64,000 bases of DNA from Vanilla planifolia (lineage: Eukaryota > Streptophyta > Magnoliopsida > Asparagales > Orchidaceae). The stretch spans positions 21,361,755 through 21,425,754 of the forward strand of contig CM043868.1 in NCBI GenBank assembly GCA_023846275.1, written 5' to 3'. Each line of letters starts with the position of its first letter. Within the stretch, counting starts at the first letter, position 1. The notes under the pieces were generated by a model. That model searched no databases and was not told the DNA's origin. It saw only the letters and a list, made by a program, of their open reading frames with translations. The translations under genes were made by a program, and so were the position numbers. This document shows positions 1-10,883 of the stretch, piece by piece.

Positions 1-59
1 CATATTTAACAACCTAGAGTAAAGGTATTTACAATTTGGTCATAAGTATGCACAAAATG

Positions 60-800
60 AATGTCAAATCTCTTTTCTCTCAGCATGATCCCATATGAAA
101 TGATGTTTAATCTCAATGTGATTTGCCTTAGAGTGTTAAATTAGATTCTTGGTTAGAATATGACACTAGTTTTATCACACTTAATTGAGATTTGTTATAA
201 TTTCAGACCAAAAGCTTCTAATTGTCTCTTAAGACAAAATTTAAGCTGCACATCCACCCAAGACAATGTATTCAACTTCCATAATGGATAGCATAATTGT
301 GCTTTATTTTATATTTGACTTAGAGATTAATGAATTAAAAAATGTACTCTTCTTATTTACTCTTCACTCAACACAGTTAGCATCACTATACCTTATCAAT
401 TTTTGAGAAAAATCATTTCTTGGCCATCAGATTTTTTGTTTTTTTTATTTCGATCAAATATCTGAAAGTCCTTTTGTTAGCTTTTAAGTATGACTCATTT
501 AGGCATGATTGGGATCTAGCATATAATCCTATGCTAAATGCTGTTTTGTCTACTAGCTGTCAAATATAGTAATAATCTTGTCTTCCTTCTATATAATTTA
601 GGATCTATAGGCTTGCCTTTCTCATCCTTCTCTAGTATAGTTGGAAGGCTCATAGGGGTTGAGATAGATTTGAGAGTTTCCATTTCAAATGCCTTTAAAA
701 TCTTCTTGAAATACTTTTTTTATGAAATATAAATTACTTTAGAGTATCTTGTTTCACTTGTAATCTTAAAAAGTATGTTAACTTTCTCATTAGGCTCGTC
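60..800 (-). pseudogene. copia RT C-terminus and RNase H remnant
   Basis: Conceptual translation of the minus strand shows the copia signature ISTPMS followed by a DEKGKPID segment and, after degraded sequence, the terminal RNase H block with the IKCD..S motif. Stops and frameshifts occur throughout. This fixes the element's orientation and places its 3' end just left of the window. Confidence 0.8.
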
Positions 801-1555
801 AACTTATAGTAAGAGAATTTTATCACTTTGATTCTTGATAAATGAGTTCTTATCCTCATTGCCTTTTTTTTAATTTTCCTATTGAGTAAATAATCACTTA
901 GCCTCTCATATCGAGCCCTTGGTATTTATTTCAATCCACATGGGACTTCTTTATCCTATACACATGATTTGGATACATGTGGTTCTCAGATCTTTTGATT
1001 GAACATACTTCTTTTACAATCCCATTTATAAAGACACTTTTAATATCTATTTGGAATAATTTAAAACCTTTTAAGTATGCAAAGGCTAATAAGAGTTTAA
1101 TTGCCTTAACCTAGCAACAGGTGTAAATTTTTCTTCAAAATCCAAGCCTTCGATTTGATTATATCATTTGGCCACTAATCTAGGCTTATTTCTAGATATT
1201 TCTATTGTCATTTAACTTATTTTTGAAAATCTATTCGGTTCCTACAATGGGATAGTTTTAAGGTTTTTCTACAAGTTCTCACATATCATTTCTAACGAAC
1301 TGATTTAGTCCTTCTTGCATTGTTAAATACCAAAATACATTCTCTATGGCTGCTGCATGTTTTGGCTCAATTTTTTAAATAAAGGACGCGTGGTCTATAT
1401 CTTTTCTTAAGGAAGATTGGGTTTGAACTTCTTGTGTTGGGTTGCTTATGACTAGTTTTTTGTTTTCTCAGTTCCAATAAAAAATTGTAAGTTATATATT
1501 AGTTCTCTAGGTTCCTCAATTTTCTCACTTTCAAGTAGTTGATGAGATGCATCTT

Positions 1556-1805
1556 TCAAGCTTAATTTTTCAAAATCTTCAATGTTTCTTATTTCTAGTT
1601 TCTTGTTGTGATAGCTAGACTCATAAAAAAACATTTGTAGACTCTTTTACTGTCATGATTTCTTTGTTAAATACTCTATAACAAGCTTAATTTTTCAAAA
1701 ACTTCAATGTTTCTTATTTCTATTTTCTTGTTGCGATAGCTAGACTCATAAAAAAAACATTTGTAGTCTTTTATTGTCATGATTTTTTTGTTAAATACTC
1801 TATAA
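1556..1805. repeat. Tandem duplication, about 125 bp x 2, in copia pol
   Basis: The stretch starting with caagcttaatttttcaaaa at about 1556 recurs at about 1681 with only a few differences and runs to about 1805. It lies inside the decayed copia pol region. Confidence 0.85.
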
Positions 1806-2429
1806 ACTCTATTATGTGAAAAGTATCCAATTTATGTTGCTTCTACTAATTTGCTGTCTAGTTTTCCTTATCTATCACTTATTAAAGTGTAGCACCTACA
1901 ACCACAGAGCTTATTGGAGCTACTTTGGGCTTTCTATTATTCAACTTATATTTTAATTAACATTCAAATTGAAATTATATTTAAAATATAACAAGTTGTA
2001 TTTACGACTTCCACCCAAAGCTATGCATTCAAACTATATCGATGCAACAGAATCCTAGCCAATTCTATTAGTGTCATATTCTTTCTTTTTACTTCACTAT
2101 TTTGTGGAGAGGTATAGTTAGATGAAAAGGCTTAACTTCCCAACTCTTCAAAAAAATTATCAAAATTTTTATTCTCAGTCTTTTGATGATCAACAAGTAT
2201 GCTACTTATAATTAGTATTTTTTTATTTGAATCCTCTTGGTTAGCCTCTTGAAGTTTTCAAGTGCTTCTTTCTTCTTAGTTATAATACTCCCGCGTATCT
2301 AGTCCTTTTATTTTTCAAATGCTTCTTATCTCCTAGGTTTGTCACTTGCATTGATCCACATAAACCCATATAGATCAACTGTAGATATCTTGTAGTCCTT
2401 ATCTCATTTAAGGATTTTAAATAAGTTTT

Positions 2430-2600
2430 ACATGTTTTCTCTTTTGGCAAGAATAACACAATGTCCCATCTTTAAAATTCAAATTACATAATCCTCTAAT
2501 TAAATCTAATTTGCATGCCTTGTGTATTATAGTCAAACTAGCATGCTTAAGTTTTTTATGTCGTAGATTTGTTGACTTTGCTTGTGTCTTTAAACATATA
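2430..2600 (-). pseudogene. copia GAG-pre-integrase domain remnant
   Basis: A 63-codon open stretch on the minus strand carries the GAG-pre-integrase pattern: an H..L.H.S-like block (KKLKHASL), then DLIRGL, then LCYSCQKRKH. This is the zinc-coordinating region that precedes integrase in Ty1/copia polyproteins. It is a fragment only; the flanking frame is broken. Confidence 0.8.
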
Positions 2601-4010
2601 TTTGACAATATTTGTCATCCAAATTTACTATATAAATATTGTAATTCGTATGCCTTATGAATTCTATATCCTTATTCTTCTTAACAAAACATGGTCTCAA
2701 ATCATCCAATAAGCAATGCTCTATCAATATAATAAAATATGGAAATAACATATTTTTCCAACTATTTGGATGCTTGTTTTTGAATTGTCTTCTAATGGAC
2801 ATATTTGTCATCTTTTATTGTTATGCTTAAGAACTTTATCTTATCTCTAGTCATATGTCTTGAGCATCTATTATCTAAGTGCCATTGTCTCCTTTAATAT
2901 TTCTTTAGAGGCATACAAACAAAAAGAAATATTTAAGGTTTAGATTTGGAAACCTAAATTAACTTGGTTAATTTAGACTAATTCCAATTTTCTATGTTTT
3001 ATTGGTCTCTTCATTATCCATGCAAAGCAAGACTTGTTCGTCTTAATAGATTTTCTTATTAGGTAAATGAATGATATATATTCAAGTTGATTGCAATAGT
3101 AGCATTATGCATTAGACATTGACTTGTAAAATCGAGAATCTCTTGCATGAGTATATCTTCTTCTGTATAAAAGAATATGCCACGCAATTATGTTAGTAAG
3201 ATGCATGCAATTTCTTAATAAAGGCTATTTGAATTTTGGATTCTAAATTTTCTTTAGAAATAGAAATAACATTAGCAATGGAATATTCCAAATTTGATTT
3301 AGACGATTCTAGTTGATCAAAATGTTCACATAAACCCAAGTACTTATTATGTTTTTGGGTTTGTTTTTCATGTGATGCATGGTGAGTCTCAAATTCTTTC
3401 TTTTTAATCTTACATTCATGCTTCAGTGTGTCATATTTCTTCTTTTATTCTTTGTATGCAGCTAAAAGTTTAGAAAGGATGTCTTTGAGTCAACATCTTG
3501 ATAAAATAATTCTCAATTGCATACCTCATCATGCTCCGAGTCGCTATTGAAATTTAATTTGCATGCCTTGTGTATTGTAGTCAAACTAGCATGCCCTAGT
3601 CTTCTATGTCATAGATTTGTTGACTCTGCTTGTGTCTTAAAACATATATTTTGATAATATCTATTATTCAATTTACTACATAAATATTGTAATTCTTATA
3701 TCCTATGAATTCTATATCCTTATTCTTCTTAACTAAACAATGTGATGTATAACTATGACATTAAATTCCTTACAATGAAATATTCGAAATTTGATTTAGA
3801 TGATTCTAGTTGATCTTGTAAATGTTTACATAAACCCAAGTACTTATTATGCTTTCGGGGTTGTTTTTGATGTGATGCATAGAGCCAAATTTTTCCTTTT
3901 TAATCGTGCATTCATGCTTCAATGTGTCATATTTCTTCTTTAATTTTTTGTATGCTGCTAAAAGTTTAGAAAGGATGTCTTTGAGTCACCGTCCTGATAA
4001 AATAATTTTT
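2508..4010. repeat. Interleaved direct duplications inside the copia relic
   Basis: Two separate segments are repeated in the same order. The GAG-pre-integrase segment at about 2508-2690 reappears at about 3556-3740 (offset about 1050). The gag-like segment at about 3281-3500 reappears at about 3777-4000 (offset about 500). Copies differ by scattered substitutions and small indels, so the rearrangement is old. Confidence 0.8.
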
Positions 4011-4801
4011 GATTGTATGCCTTATCTCTGAGTCGCCATTCTGAGCCATCAAGCTAAATGGACCTCTTGATCGCTTTGCTCCATGGATGAGGACTTCTAC
4101 GGGTCAAAGATACTCCAAGTTGCCATCATTGCCTTCCTTTTTTTTTCTTCATCTTCTCTTGTGGGCATTCCAAAATGTAAGTGTCAGATTTCCTACAACC
4201 AAAGTCTTTATGATCATGGTGAACTTTGCATTCTACTCTTTGGGCATATACATAAGAACATTACTTACCACTTCATAATTAATAAAAGTTTTTCTAATAA
4301 AGTGAAGATCATTTACAATATTCCAACTCTATTTATCATGTTTGAAATTTCTTCACTATTTTTTATTGAAAAAGCTCATACTCATGATTTAGAATATTAA
4401 TATGAGATTCCTATACCTTATTTATTCTCTCATAAGTTATGATTGACTTATCCTAAATTTCCTTGTTTGGTATTAAGCATGCATACCTTCAATTACATCA
4501 GGAGTCAAGGCACATTATAGACAAGTGATAGACTTTGCGATAAGTTCAGCCATGGAAATTTTAGGTGTAATCCACTCGCTAAAAGGTTTTTTAGTTATGC
4601 TTCTATCTATAGATGTCATGGGTGGATTGTATCTTGTTTGGATACATTCCATCATATAAAATCTATAGACTGAAGAAAGAGAAAGGGATTTTGTCAAATA
4701 GTGGTTTCTTGTTGATGGAATGCCCTTTAGACAATGAAGTTATTGGAGAAACATGTGTGCCATAGGATCACTCTTGGTTGTGAGACTATAATAGAGTCCT
4801 A

Positions 4802-4813
4802 GCTCTGTTACCA
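4802..4813 (-). other. Retrotransposon primer-binding site (initiator tRNA-Met type)
   Basis: On the minus strand this reads TGGTAACAGAGC, one mismatch from the common plant LTR-retrotransposon PBS TGGTATCAGAGC that is complementary to the 3' end of initiator tRNA-Met. It sits 2 nt from the LTR end (TGTTGAGTCC on the plus strand from 4816), the expected spacing. Confidence 0.8.
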
Positions 4814-4815
4814 CT

Positions 4816-5560
4816 TGTTGAGTCCACAAAACATCGAGATGGAGGTGAATTCGTATGCAGATTTTTGAGAATTATAAAGAATCTTTTTGCAAAAATACAA
4901 GAACTTCAAGTTGTATGTAACCAAGTTCAAAATTCTTAAAGGTTTCAAGAAGATGGTAATAAAAATGTAAGCAAATAGAAGAATCAAATGCAACAAAATT
5001 TTTTAGAGATTCAGCTCAATCCAAGAAAATATGTCCACTTTTGAGCCAACAAGCTTGAGCATCACTCAAATTACTCCTCTATTATAGTCATTTGGAGAAA
5101 TTCAGTACAAGCTAGCCTTTTCATAGATTAGGCACAACCAATGTTGCACATTCAATAGCCAAGAGTAACGGCTTTTCTCCACAATCAACAACTTAGGATT
5201 AAGCCATAAGACGTGAAAAAAACAAAAAAGAGATGTTCGTACATAGTAGTTCTTAAGAGCTAAATATTATAAATCCTAAGATTGACAAGCAATGTGGATT
5301 AAGTATGAATGCTAAGAGATGTATAAAAAAATGCTTGGTTCTTACTTGGTTAAAAATGGGTGCACAATGTTTCAGCAATTGTTGAAGCTTCTGCAGACTT
5401 TGACCAAAGGATTGCTCTTTAGATTGTTCTAGAGGGTCTATCGACAAACTGGCGACAAGAAATGGTCGAATCATGTTGAAGCTGTTGTTACCAGACCCAT
5501 TATGTTCAAATTGAATGTAACATATCATATGTTTGGCTAAACATGTCATATGTTATTAAC
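4816..5560 (-). mobile_element. 5' LTR of the copia element (outer boundary approximate)
   Basis: The LTR abuts the PBS and starts with TGTTGAGTCC in plus-strand reading, i.e. it ends in CA in element orientation. Its far boundary is not clear; it lies around 5.5 kb, where the CATATG-rich repeat begins. The partner LTR is outside the window, so no TSD can be checked. Confidence 0.55.
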
Positions 5561-5985
5561 ATTTTAAAAATCATGTCTTATAAATACAAAAATTATTGTA
5601 CCATATGTTTTTCTTTGTTTTTAACTTTTTTTAGTTAATTACAACGATACTATACATATTATATGTCAGAAAATGACATACCATATGTAATTCTTGGTTT
5701 AGGTTCACTGACTTGCATAGGCTGCCTAATCAATTAGATATTCTATTTATTACTAAATAACATGTCATACGTTAGTCTTGATGTTTCTATTTTTTAAGTT
5801 CATCTACTTACATAGGTTGCCTAATCAACCAAACATATTGTACGTCAAAAATAATTTATCATATGTTAGTTTCAGTTTTCCCATATACCATTTAATGCTT
5901 TATTCTCTAGTTTTATGTTGTCCAAGTGACCTATATGTACTATACATCAACAATGACATACTGTACGTAAATCTTGAAATTCATT
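5515..5985. repeat. Irregular minisatellite with CATATGT/TACGT core, 74-101 bp spacing
   Basis: Variants of CATATGT followed by a T-rich tail recur at 5526, 5602, 5692, 5766, 5860 and 5961. Two of the units share the longer block cataggctgcctaatcaa (near 5716 and, with one change, near 5811, spacing 95 bp). It abuts the copia LTR and may belong to it or to an adjacent satellite. Confidence 0.65.
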
Positions 5986-7320
5986 TCCCCTTATTAGCAC
6001 ATTGTGTACGAAGCAAACTTTACTAAATAAACTAGACATATCATGTCTTAAGTCTAACATTCCACACATTAAGTTACATTTTATAAAATGTTAATTTCAT
6101 GATAAAATCTTGATTTTTCCTAGATGGGGTATTTTTGAAAATCTTGTATTAGGATTATTTAGAGTGGAAATAATGCATGATTTTTTTTCAAATGATGTGA
6201 ATGCCATGGAATTGAGTCACATGTCAAATCAATTTACAAATCTCTCCCATGATGTTTTCAACCTTAATCTTGAACATTCAAACTTGATTGTCTTGAGTTT
6301 CAAGCCTTCATCTTGCTGTGATATGATCACTTATCTTGTAGTTGATGCTTTCTTTCATGATCTTCAAGTAGTTTCCTTGATCACGTATCTTGTTTACTTT
6401 ATAACAAACTAGATAATCTATTAGTATTAACTCAATTGGTTTGTTATCATCAAATTTTAAACAACCATGAGCTAATGGGGCTACCAGTTTGTTTTAGATA
6501 ATTTATTTAATTTTTTTTAGCAAATCTTATGGACACTATACCTTATTAACACCTGTATTTTGTGTTCCTGTCATAGAACATTAAATGTAGAAAGTAATTG
6601 TGTACTTAGGCTATTCTATTTGTGTAAATTGTTTTTCGTGCTAGTCATATAAAATTACATGTTGATAAATGCTGAAAACTACTATTGTTTGTCTGAGTTT
6701 AACGTTGGGGGATGGGATGCCATATTGGTTTGCAGAAAATGTTTATTGCCCTTTTTATTTCCTCACACTTTTGCCATAAGAATGGGTGATACTGCATTAT
6801 GTATTCAAGTTTTAAATAAAATGATTTGTAGAATCTACAAAATGCCTTGACTAAGGTAGTTGGTGGTAATGCAAAAAGAAGATGCCAGACCTACAATACA
6901 AATTACTTTGTTTAAAATTATATGCTCTGTAGTACAATATCTAAGCAAGCAAGCTAAAGCAAAATCAGGGATTATGCCATGATCAAAGCAAACTTAAAAA
7001 TCGAACCTGCAGAGGTTAAGGTTTATTCTAAAATTTCATTGACGATAGGACTCAAATTTCCTCACCAGTAATTTAAATTGTAAATTTTTAATAATAATTC
7101 AATCTCTAATCACAAAAACTAACCATAATTTACAGAAACATTGAGCAAAGTAGTAAAGAAATGGGAGAAGTAAGTTGGAAGGATGGTCGCTATTTTGACA
7201 CCTATACTTAAGAGTTGCATTAAAATGGTAAGGGTCTTGAAACTCACAAATAAGAGGAAGAAGACCAAACCACTTTATATTTATGATATATTTCAATATA
7301 TGTTATAATTGTGGTATATA
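5986..7320. other. Intergenic AT-rich DNA
   Basis: No recognisable protein homology, RNA gene or terminal repeats were seen. Open frames of 60-100 codons here are AT-rich and unlike any family I know. Confidence 0.5.
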
Positions 7321-7328
7321 GTAACTTA

Positions 7329-7598
7329 TGCTCTATATAATGAAAATGCACATGAAATCTTTCTGTAAATTGGAGGGTCAACCCAAAATTTTTTTGGAAA
7401 GTCTACTCATGCTGAGTAATAAGAGCTATCAATTATATGTATGTATTATAACATATTATTTTGCTCTATATAATGTAGGAAAAATACACATGAAATCCTT
7501 GGGTAAATTGGGGAGTCAACTCAAAATCTTTTTGGGGAGTCTACTCAAACTGAGTAATAAGAGCTATCAATTATTTGTATGTATTATAACATATTATT
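7329..7598. repeat. Tandem duplication, about 133-138 bp x 2
   Basis: The unit starting tgctctatataatg at 7329 repeats at 7462, and both end in acatattatt (7451-7460 and 7589-7598). Differences are few. Because the unit keeps the same frame through both copies, it produces a 90-codon open frame with an internal protein repeat, which I regard as a by-product. Confidence 0.85.
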
Positions 7599-8939
7599 GA
7601 ATATCTAATATAAGATTATTCTTTATGTGTAACTTAAAAATTCTTTTTTGTTTAAAAATATTATATATTAGATTCTTCCTCTATTTCTCTCACACTCTCT
7701 CTAATTAGTCCTTTTAACTCATCAAGCGTGTGCATACCAAAGGGTGCACTCAACCATGATAGGACATCATGAGAATCATCCACTCAAAAACTTTTACTTA
7801 ACTATGTTAGAGTTGGCTTATACCTAGAGAATAATCAACCAAATGAATCACGTGAACCCAATTAATACACTTGTAATCTAATATCATTGTTTGGAAAGAA
7901 ATATCTCAGGGACCCCAATTTATCTTATTATACAAATGCACACCCATCTACTCAAAGCCTATGCTCACATATCAAAGTCATTATTTATATATCAACATCT
8001 TGTATAACTTGTCAGTGAATATTCAGTGTGGGATAATTTTTATAATTATCCTTATAGAATCAACGATTAATATCTGAAGATTTAAATTTTGTGTGGATAA
8101 ATTAATTTGGAATCATTGGTATGCAAAAGGAATAAAGCAAGAAGAATGATGATTAAAAGAAGATGAGGGGTGATGGCAAAGTGGTTTAAGTTACGATGTT
8201 TTATTGCTTACTAAAAATGCTCTTTCCATTTTAACCTCAAAAGTTTCAAACTTTTATCAAACAATTTATTGCTTATGAAAAATGCATTTCCCTTTCAATC
8301 TCAAAAGCTTTAAAAATTATCACACTTTCATAATTTCTCTTTTTCTATTCACATCAACTAACTTTTTTGATAGGTATCTTTAAAATATCTTTTCAAACTC
8401 TTTTTTGACCATAATAGCTACCATCAGACATCTTAATGGAGTGGCATATTGTGCATGCTTATGCACCTCAGAATATAAAGAACTGAGGTTGGTTGTGGGA
8501 GTAATGCAGTTGTGTATGTGGATGTAACATGGAATGCAATGTATTGTGCTTGCTATGAGCATTAAATTGATGTTACTTAAAATCAAGAAAAGCTCTTCCC
8601 AATATATCTCTTGCCAAATGTATCATGATATTGTAGGGAATTGCCTTGCATTAGTGTTGAAGTGGTTCTCTTCTTATATATATCTTGCACAACATATACT
8701 AAAAATCAGATGATTGGATTAGGTCATTGGGTGGGTGAAAATTGGCTTACACAAGTTGAAATTGATTGCCATAATGAAAGTCATACCTAACCCGACCTAA
8801 CCCTTTTTCGCACTACACCATTTGAGACGAACATGAATTTCTGTTTTCTTTGTGAGGGTTTTGGTATTGTTGTATCAGATCATTCAACAATTTTTGCAAA
8901 ATATGTTGGACTACATTGATTAACGGCTTCCTTGGCACT
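7599..8939. other. Intergenic DNA without recognised features
   Basis: AT-rich, no conserved coding blocks seen on either strand. It ends at the target site of the solo LTR. Confidence 0.5.
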
Positions 8940-8944
8940 GTGCT
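8940..8944. repeat. Target-site duplication GTGCT (left copy)
   Basis: GTGCT immediately precedes TGTCACGCCC and is repeated exactly at 10879-10883 after the terminal ACA. Removing the element would restore an uninterrupted ...ggcactGTGCTtcttgag... target. Confidence 0.85.
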
Positions 8945-9569
8945 TGTCACGCCCCGCCTAAATTATCACTATAATATACTGATAAAATCAGCTAATCAGA
9001 GCATAGCAGCATATAATTGAGGACACAACTGTAAAACTAGGCGAGGGTGACGCAAACAAAATAAAACTGTTACCTTTATAATCAACAGCAACTTCAATAT
9101 ATGCATACCTGTCACTTGGGAAATCCTGTACAAAAATTACAAAAACAGAAATAACAGATACATTTGTACAAAGTCCCATACCATCCTAAGCACCCTCTCT
9201 CTGTGAATCAGTGGCATGTCCTGTAATGTAAGTAGGGGAAATGAGCTTATAAAGCCCAGTAGGTGAATGCTATGGCTACAAGGATATAACATGATGAATA
9301 TCTAACAACATGCTATAACTCAAATGTAAATATGGCAAAGATAAATCTGAATCTGCATGCAATGAATCAAGCAAAGTATGCAATTCATTTCTTCTTCTTT
9401 TCAATTTCTTTTTTTTTTCTTATTCATTTTCTTTTTCTTTTCTTGCTGGGTCCCAGACTTTCCCCATGATCCACATCCCCCATCCCTATCATATCATATC
9501 ACATCTCTATGGCATCTATCTCATCTAGAGACCATTGCCCGTAGGCATATCGTGACTGGCCAAGCCTAT

Positions 9570-9780
9570 CACGTCGGACCATCTCCGTATCTCAGCCCTA
9601 CACAAAGTGCTAGCCATATACGAGATGTCTCGATCTCTATCACGTCGGACCATCTCCGTATCTCAGCCCTGCACAAAGTGCTAACCATGTACGAGATGTC
9701 TCGATCTCATCATATCCCTCCGCACTCAGCCCTGCACAAAGTACTAGCAATGCGGGGGAGGTCTCTATGCCATCTCATCA
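9570..9780. repeat. 71-bp tandem repeat (about 3 units) in the solo LTR
   Basis: Units start CACGTCGGACC at 9570 and 9641 and share catctccgtatctcagccct and acgagatgtctcgatctc. A third, diverged unit from about 9712 keeps cagccctgcacaaagt. Such repeats are typical of LTR U3 regions and may act as enhancers. Confidence 0.85.
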
Positions 9781-10279
9781 TGCCCAGCATCCTGTGCTGG
9801 TGCTCATATGTCCGGGGACTACTGGGATGCGATCTAGGGTCAATTCTTTTCTTCTTTTCTTTTTTTACTTTTCTTTTTAGGGAATTTAACCCTTTAAGAG
9901 GCATAATCGATACCTCTACACATTTTCTTTGGCATGCTTTACATTTTACTATACCATAGTATCATATTGCAAATTCTCATTTCATTTTCATATAATGCCA
10001 TAATATTTCAAAGTCATGCTTTTATAATAAAATAACAATCATTACTTACATTACTATTTAAATAAATTCACCTACCTGAGTTCCTGAGGGTCCTGCCATT
10101 CTTTGGCCTCTTCCCCTTCCCCTTCCTCTTCTTCTCATTTATTTCAATTACAGGGTGCTGTCAGAGTTTGTTTTCTTCACACTTATGCAGCCTTCGCCAC
10201 TCAACACTTCTTTTCAATTTCTTCCCCCCTTTTTAACACTGCTCAAGCACAAAATAATTCAAGGGGATAAAATAAATAT

Positions 10280-10863
10280 AAAACCTCTTACCGCCGGCTT
10301 AAGAACAACAAAAGAAACTCACCGGAGGCTGCCGCTGACCGCTGCACGGATCAGAAATTTCCCTTCGGATCAAGCCGACACTCTTATGCAACCCTCCTTT
10401 CTCGGCACGGAAAACGAGAAAAGGCTGCACCGCAAAAATTCCAAAAATCAAAAAAAAACTTTCCCTTCTACGGTTCGAGGAGAGAGAAACCGCTCGGGAA
10501 GAGAGAGAAAACGGCTCGGGACTTACCCGGTTCCCTTCTCGCTGAGCTCGGAACCTGAATCGCCGCCGCCGGACCTCCGATTTTTCGTCGGGACGGACTG
10601 CTGCTGCTGGAACGGGACGGAAACTGCTGCGGGAAAACCCTCGATCCCTTTTTTTTTCCTCCGCTGCTTCGCACAGTTCGGCACGAAGGATCCTTAACCC
10701 TTTTCTTTTTTTCTCTCGGGGTCGGGGCGTACGAGCGCACGCAGCGACACGCGGCGACACGCGGCGACACGCGGATCGCCTCGCGTCCGACACCCGTGCG
10801 TTTTTTTTTTTATTATTTTTTTTATTTTTACGCAGCATTTTTTTTTTTTTTTTTTTTTTTCTT
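10280..10863. other. CpG-rich block and poly-T tracts in the 3' part of the solo LTR
   Basis: GC content jumps, with dense CpG, three GCGGCGACAC units near 10743-10775, then long T runs at 10801-10863. Overlapping long open frames on both strands (up to 180 codons) are a consequence of the composition (Arg/Ser/Pro-rich), not a gene. Confidence 0.7.
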
Positions 10864-10878
10864 TTCCAGGATATTACA

Positions 10879-10883
10879 GTGCT
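10879..10883. repeat. Target-site duplication GTGCT (right copy)
   Basis: Exact copy of 8940-8944 directly after the LTR terminus ATTACA. Confidence 0.85.

Larger units (their letters stand above)
1..4815 (-). mobile_element. Degenerate Ty1/copia retrotransposon, internal region (3' LTR outside window)
   Basis: Reading the minus strand from about 4.1 kb down to 1 gives the copia gene order with many stops and frameshifts. A gag-like stretch (about 3900-4080) is followed by the GAG-pre-integrase block (about 2430-2600, with LRHKKLKHASL and a CxxC pair), then the end of the reverse transcriptase (about 560-800, with ISTPMS and DEKGKPIDPKLYR), then the RNase H C-terminus (about 60-240, with EAFGLK, IKCDKTS, and a remnant of the R-T-K-H-I-E-I-R-H-H-F block). 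A primer-binding site and LTR lie at the right. Order, PBS and motifs fit a Sirevirus/SIRE-like copia lineage; lineage is inference. The coding part is dead. Internal segments are duplicated (see separate entries). Confidence 0.85.
8945..10878 (+). mobile_element. Solo LTR of an LTR retrotransposon, 1934 bp
   Basis: The element starts TGTCACGCCCCGCC and ends GGATATTACA, so it has the TG...CA ends and a short TGT/ACA inverted terminus of an LTR, and it is flanked by a perfect 5-bp target duplication. There is no PBS, polypurine tract or coding domain inside, which is what a solo LTR left by recombination between two LTRs looks like. It is much more GC- and CpG-rich (especially 10280-10800) than its surroundings. 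It contains a 71-bp tandem repeat (9570-9780) and a short GCGGCGACAC repeat. The TGTCACGCCC start and large size resemble LTRs of gypsy elements; family assignment is inference. An alternative is a non-autonomous element that happens to have LTR-like ends. Confidence 0.85.

Noticed and set aside
9378..9959. 193-codon plus-strand open frame
   Set aside because: Inside the LTR and spanning its 71-bp repeats; no domain and no start context.
10155..10838. Three overlapping open frames of 100-180 codons on both strands
   Set aside because: They lie wholly within the CpG-rich solo LTR, overlap each other on opposite strands and have Arg/Ser/Pro composition driven by base content.
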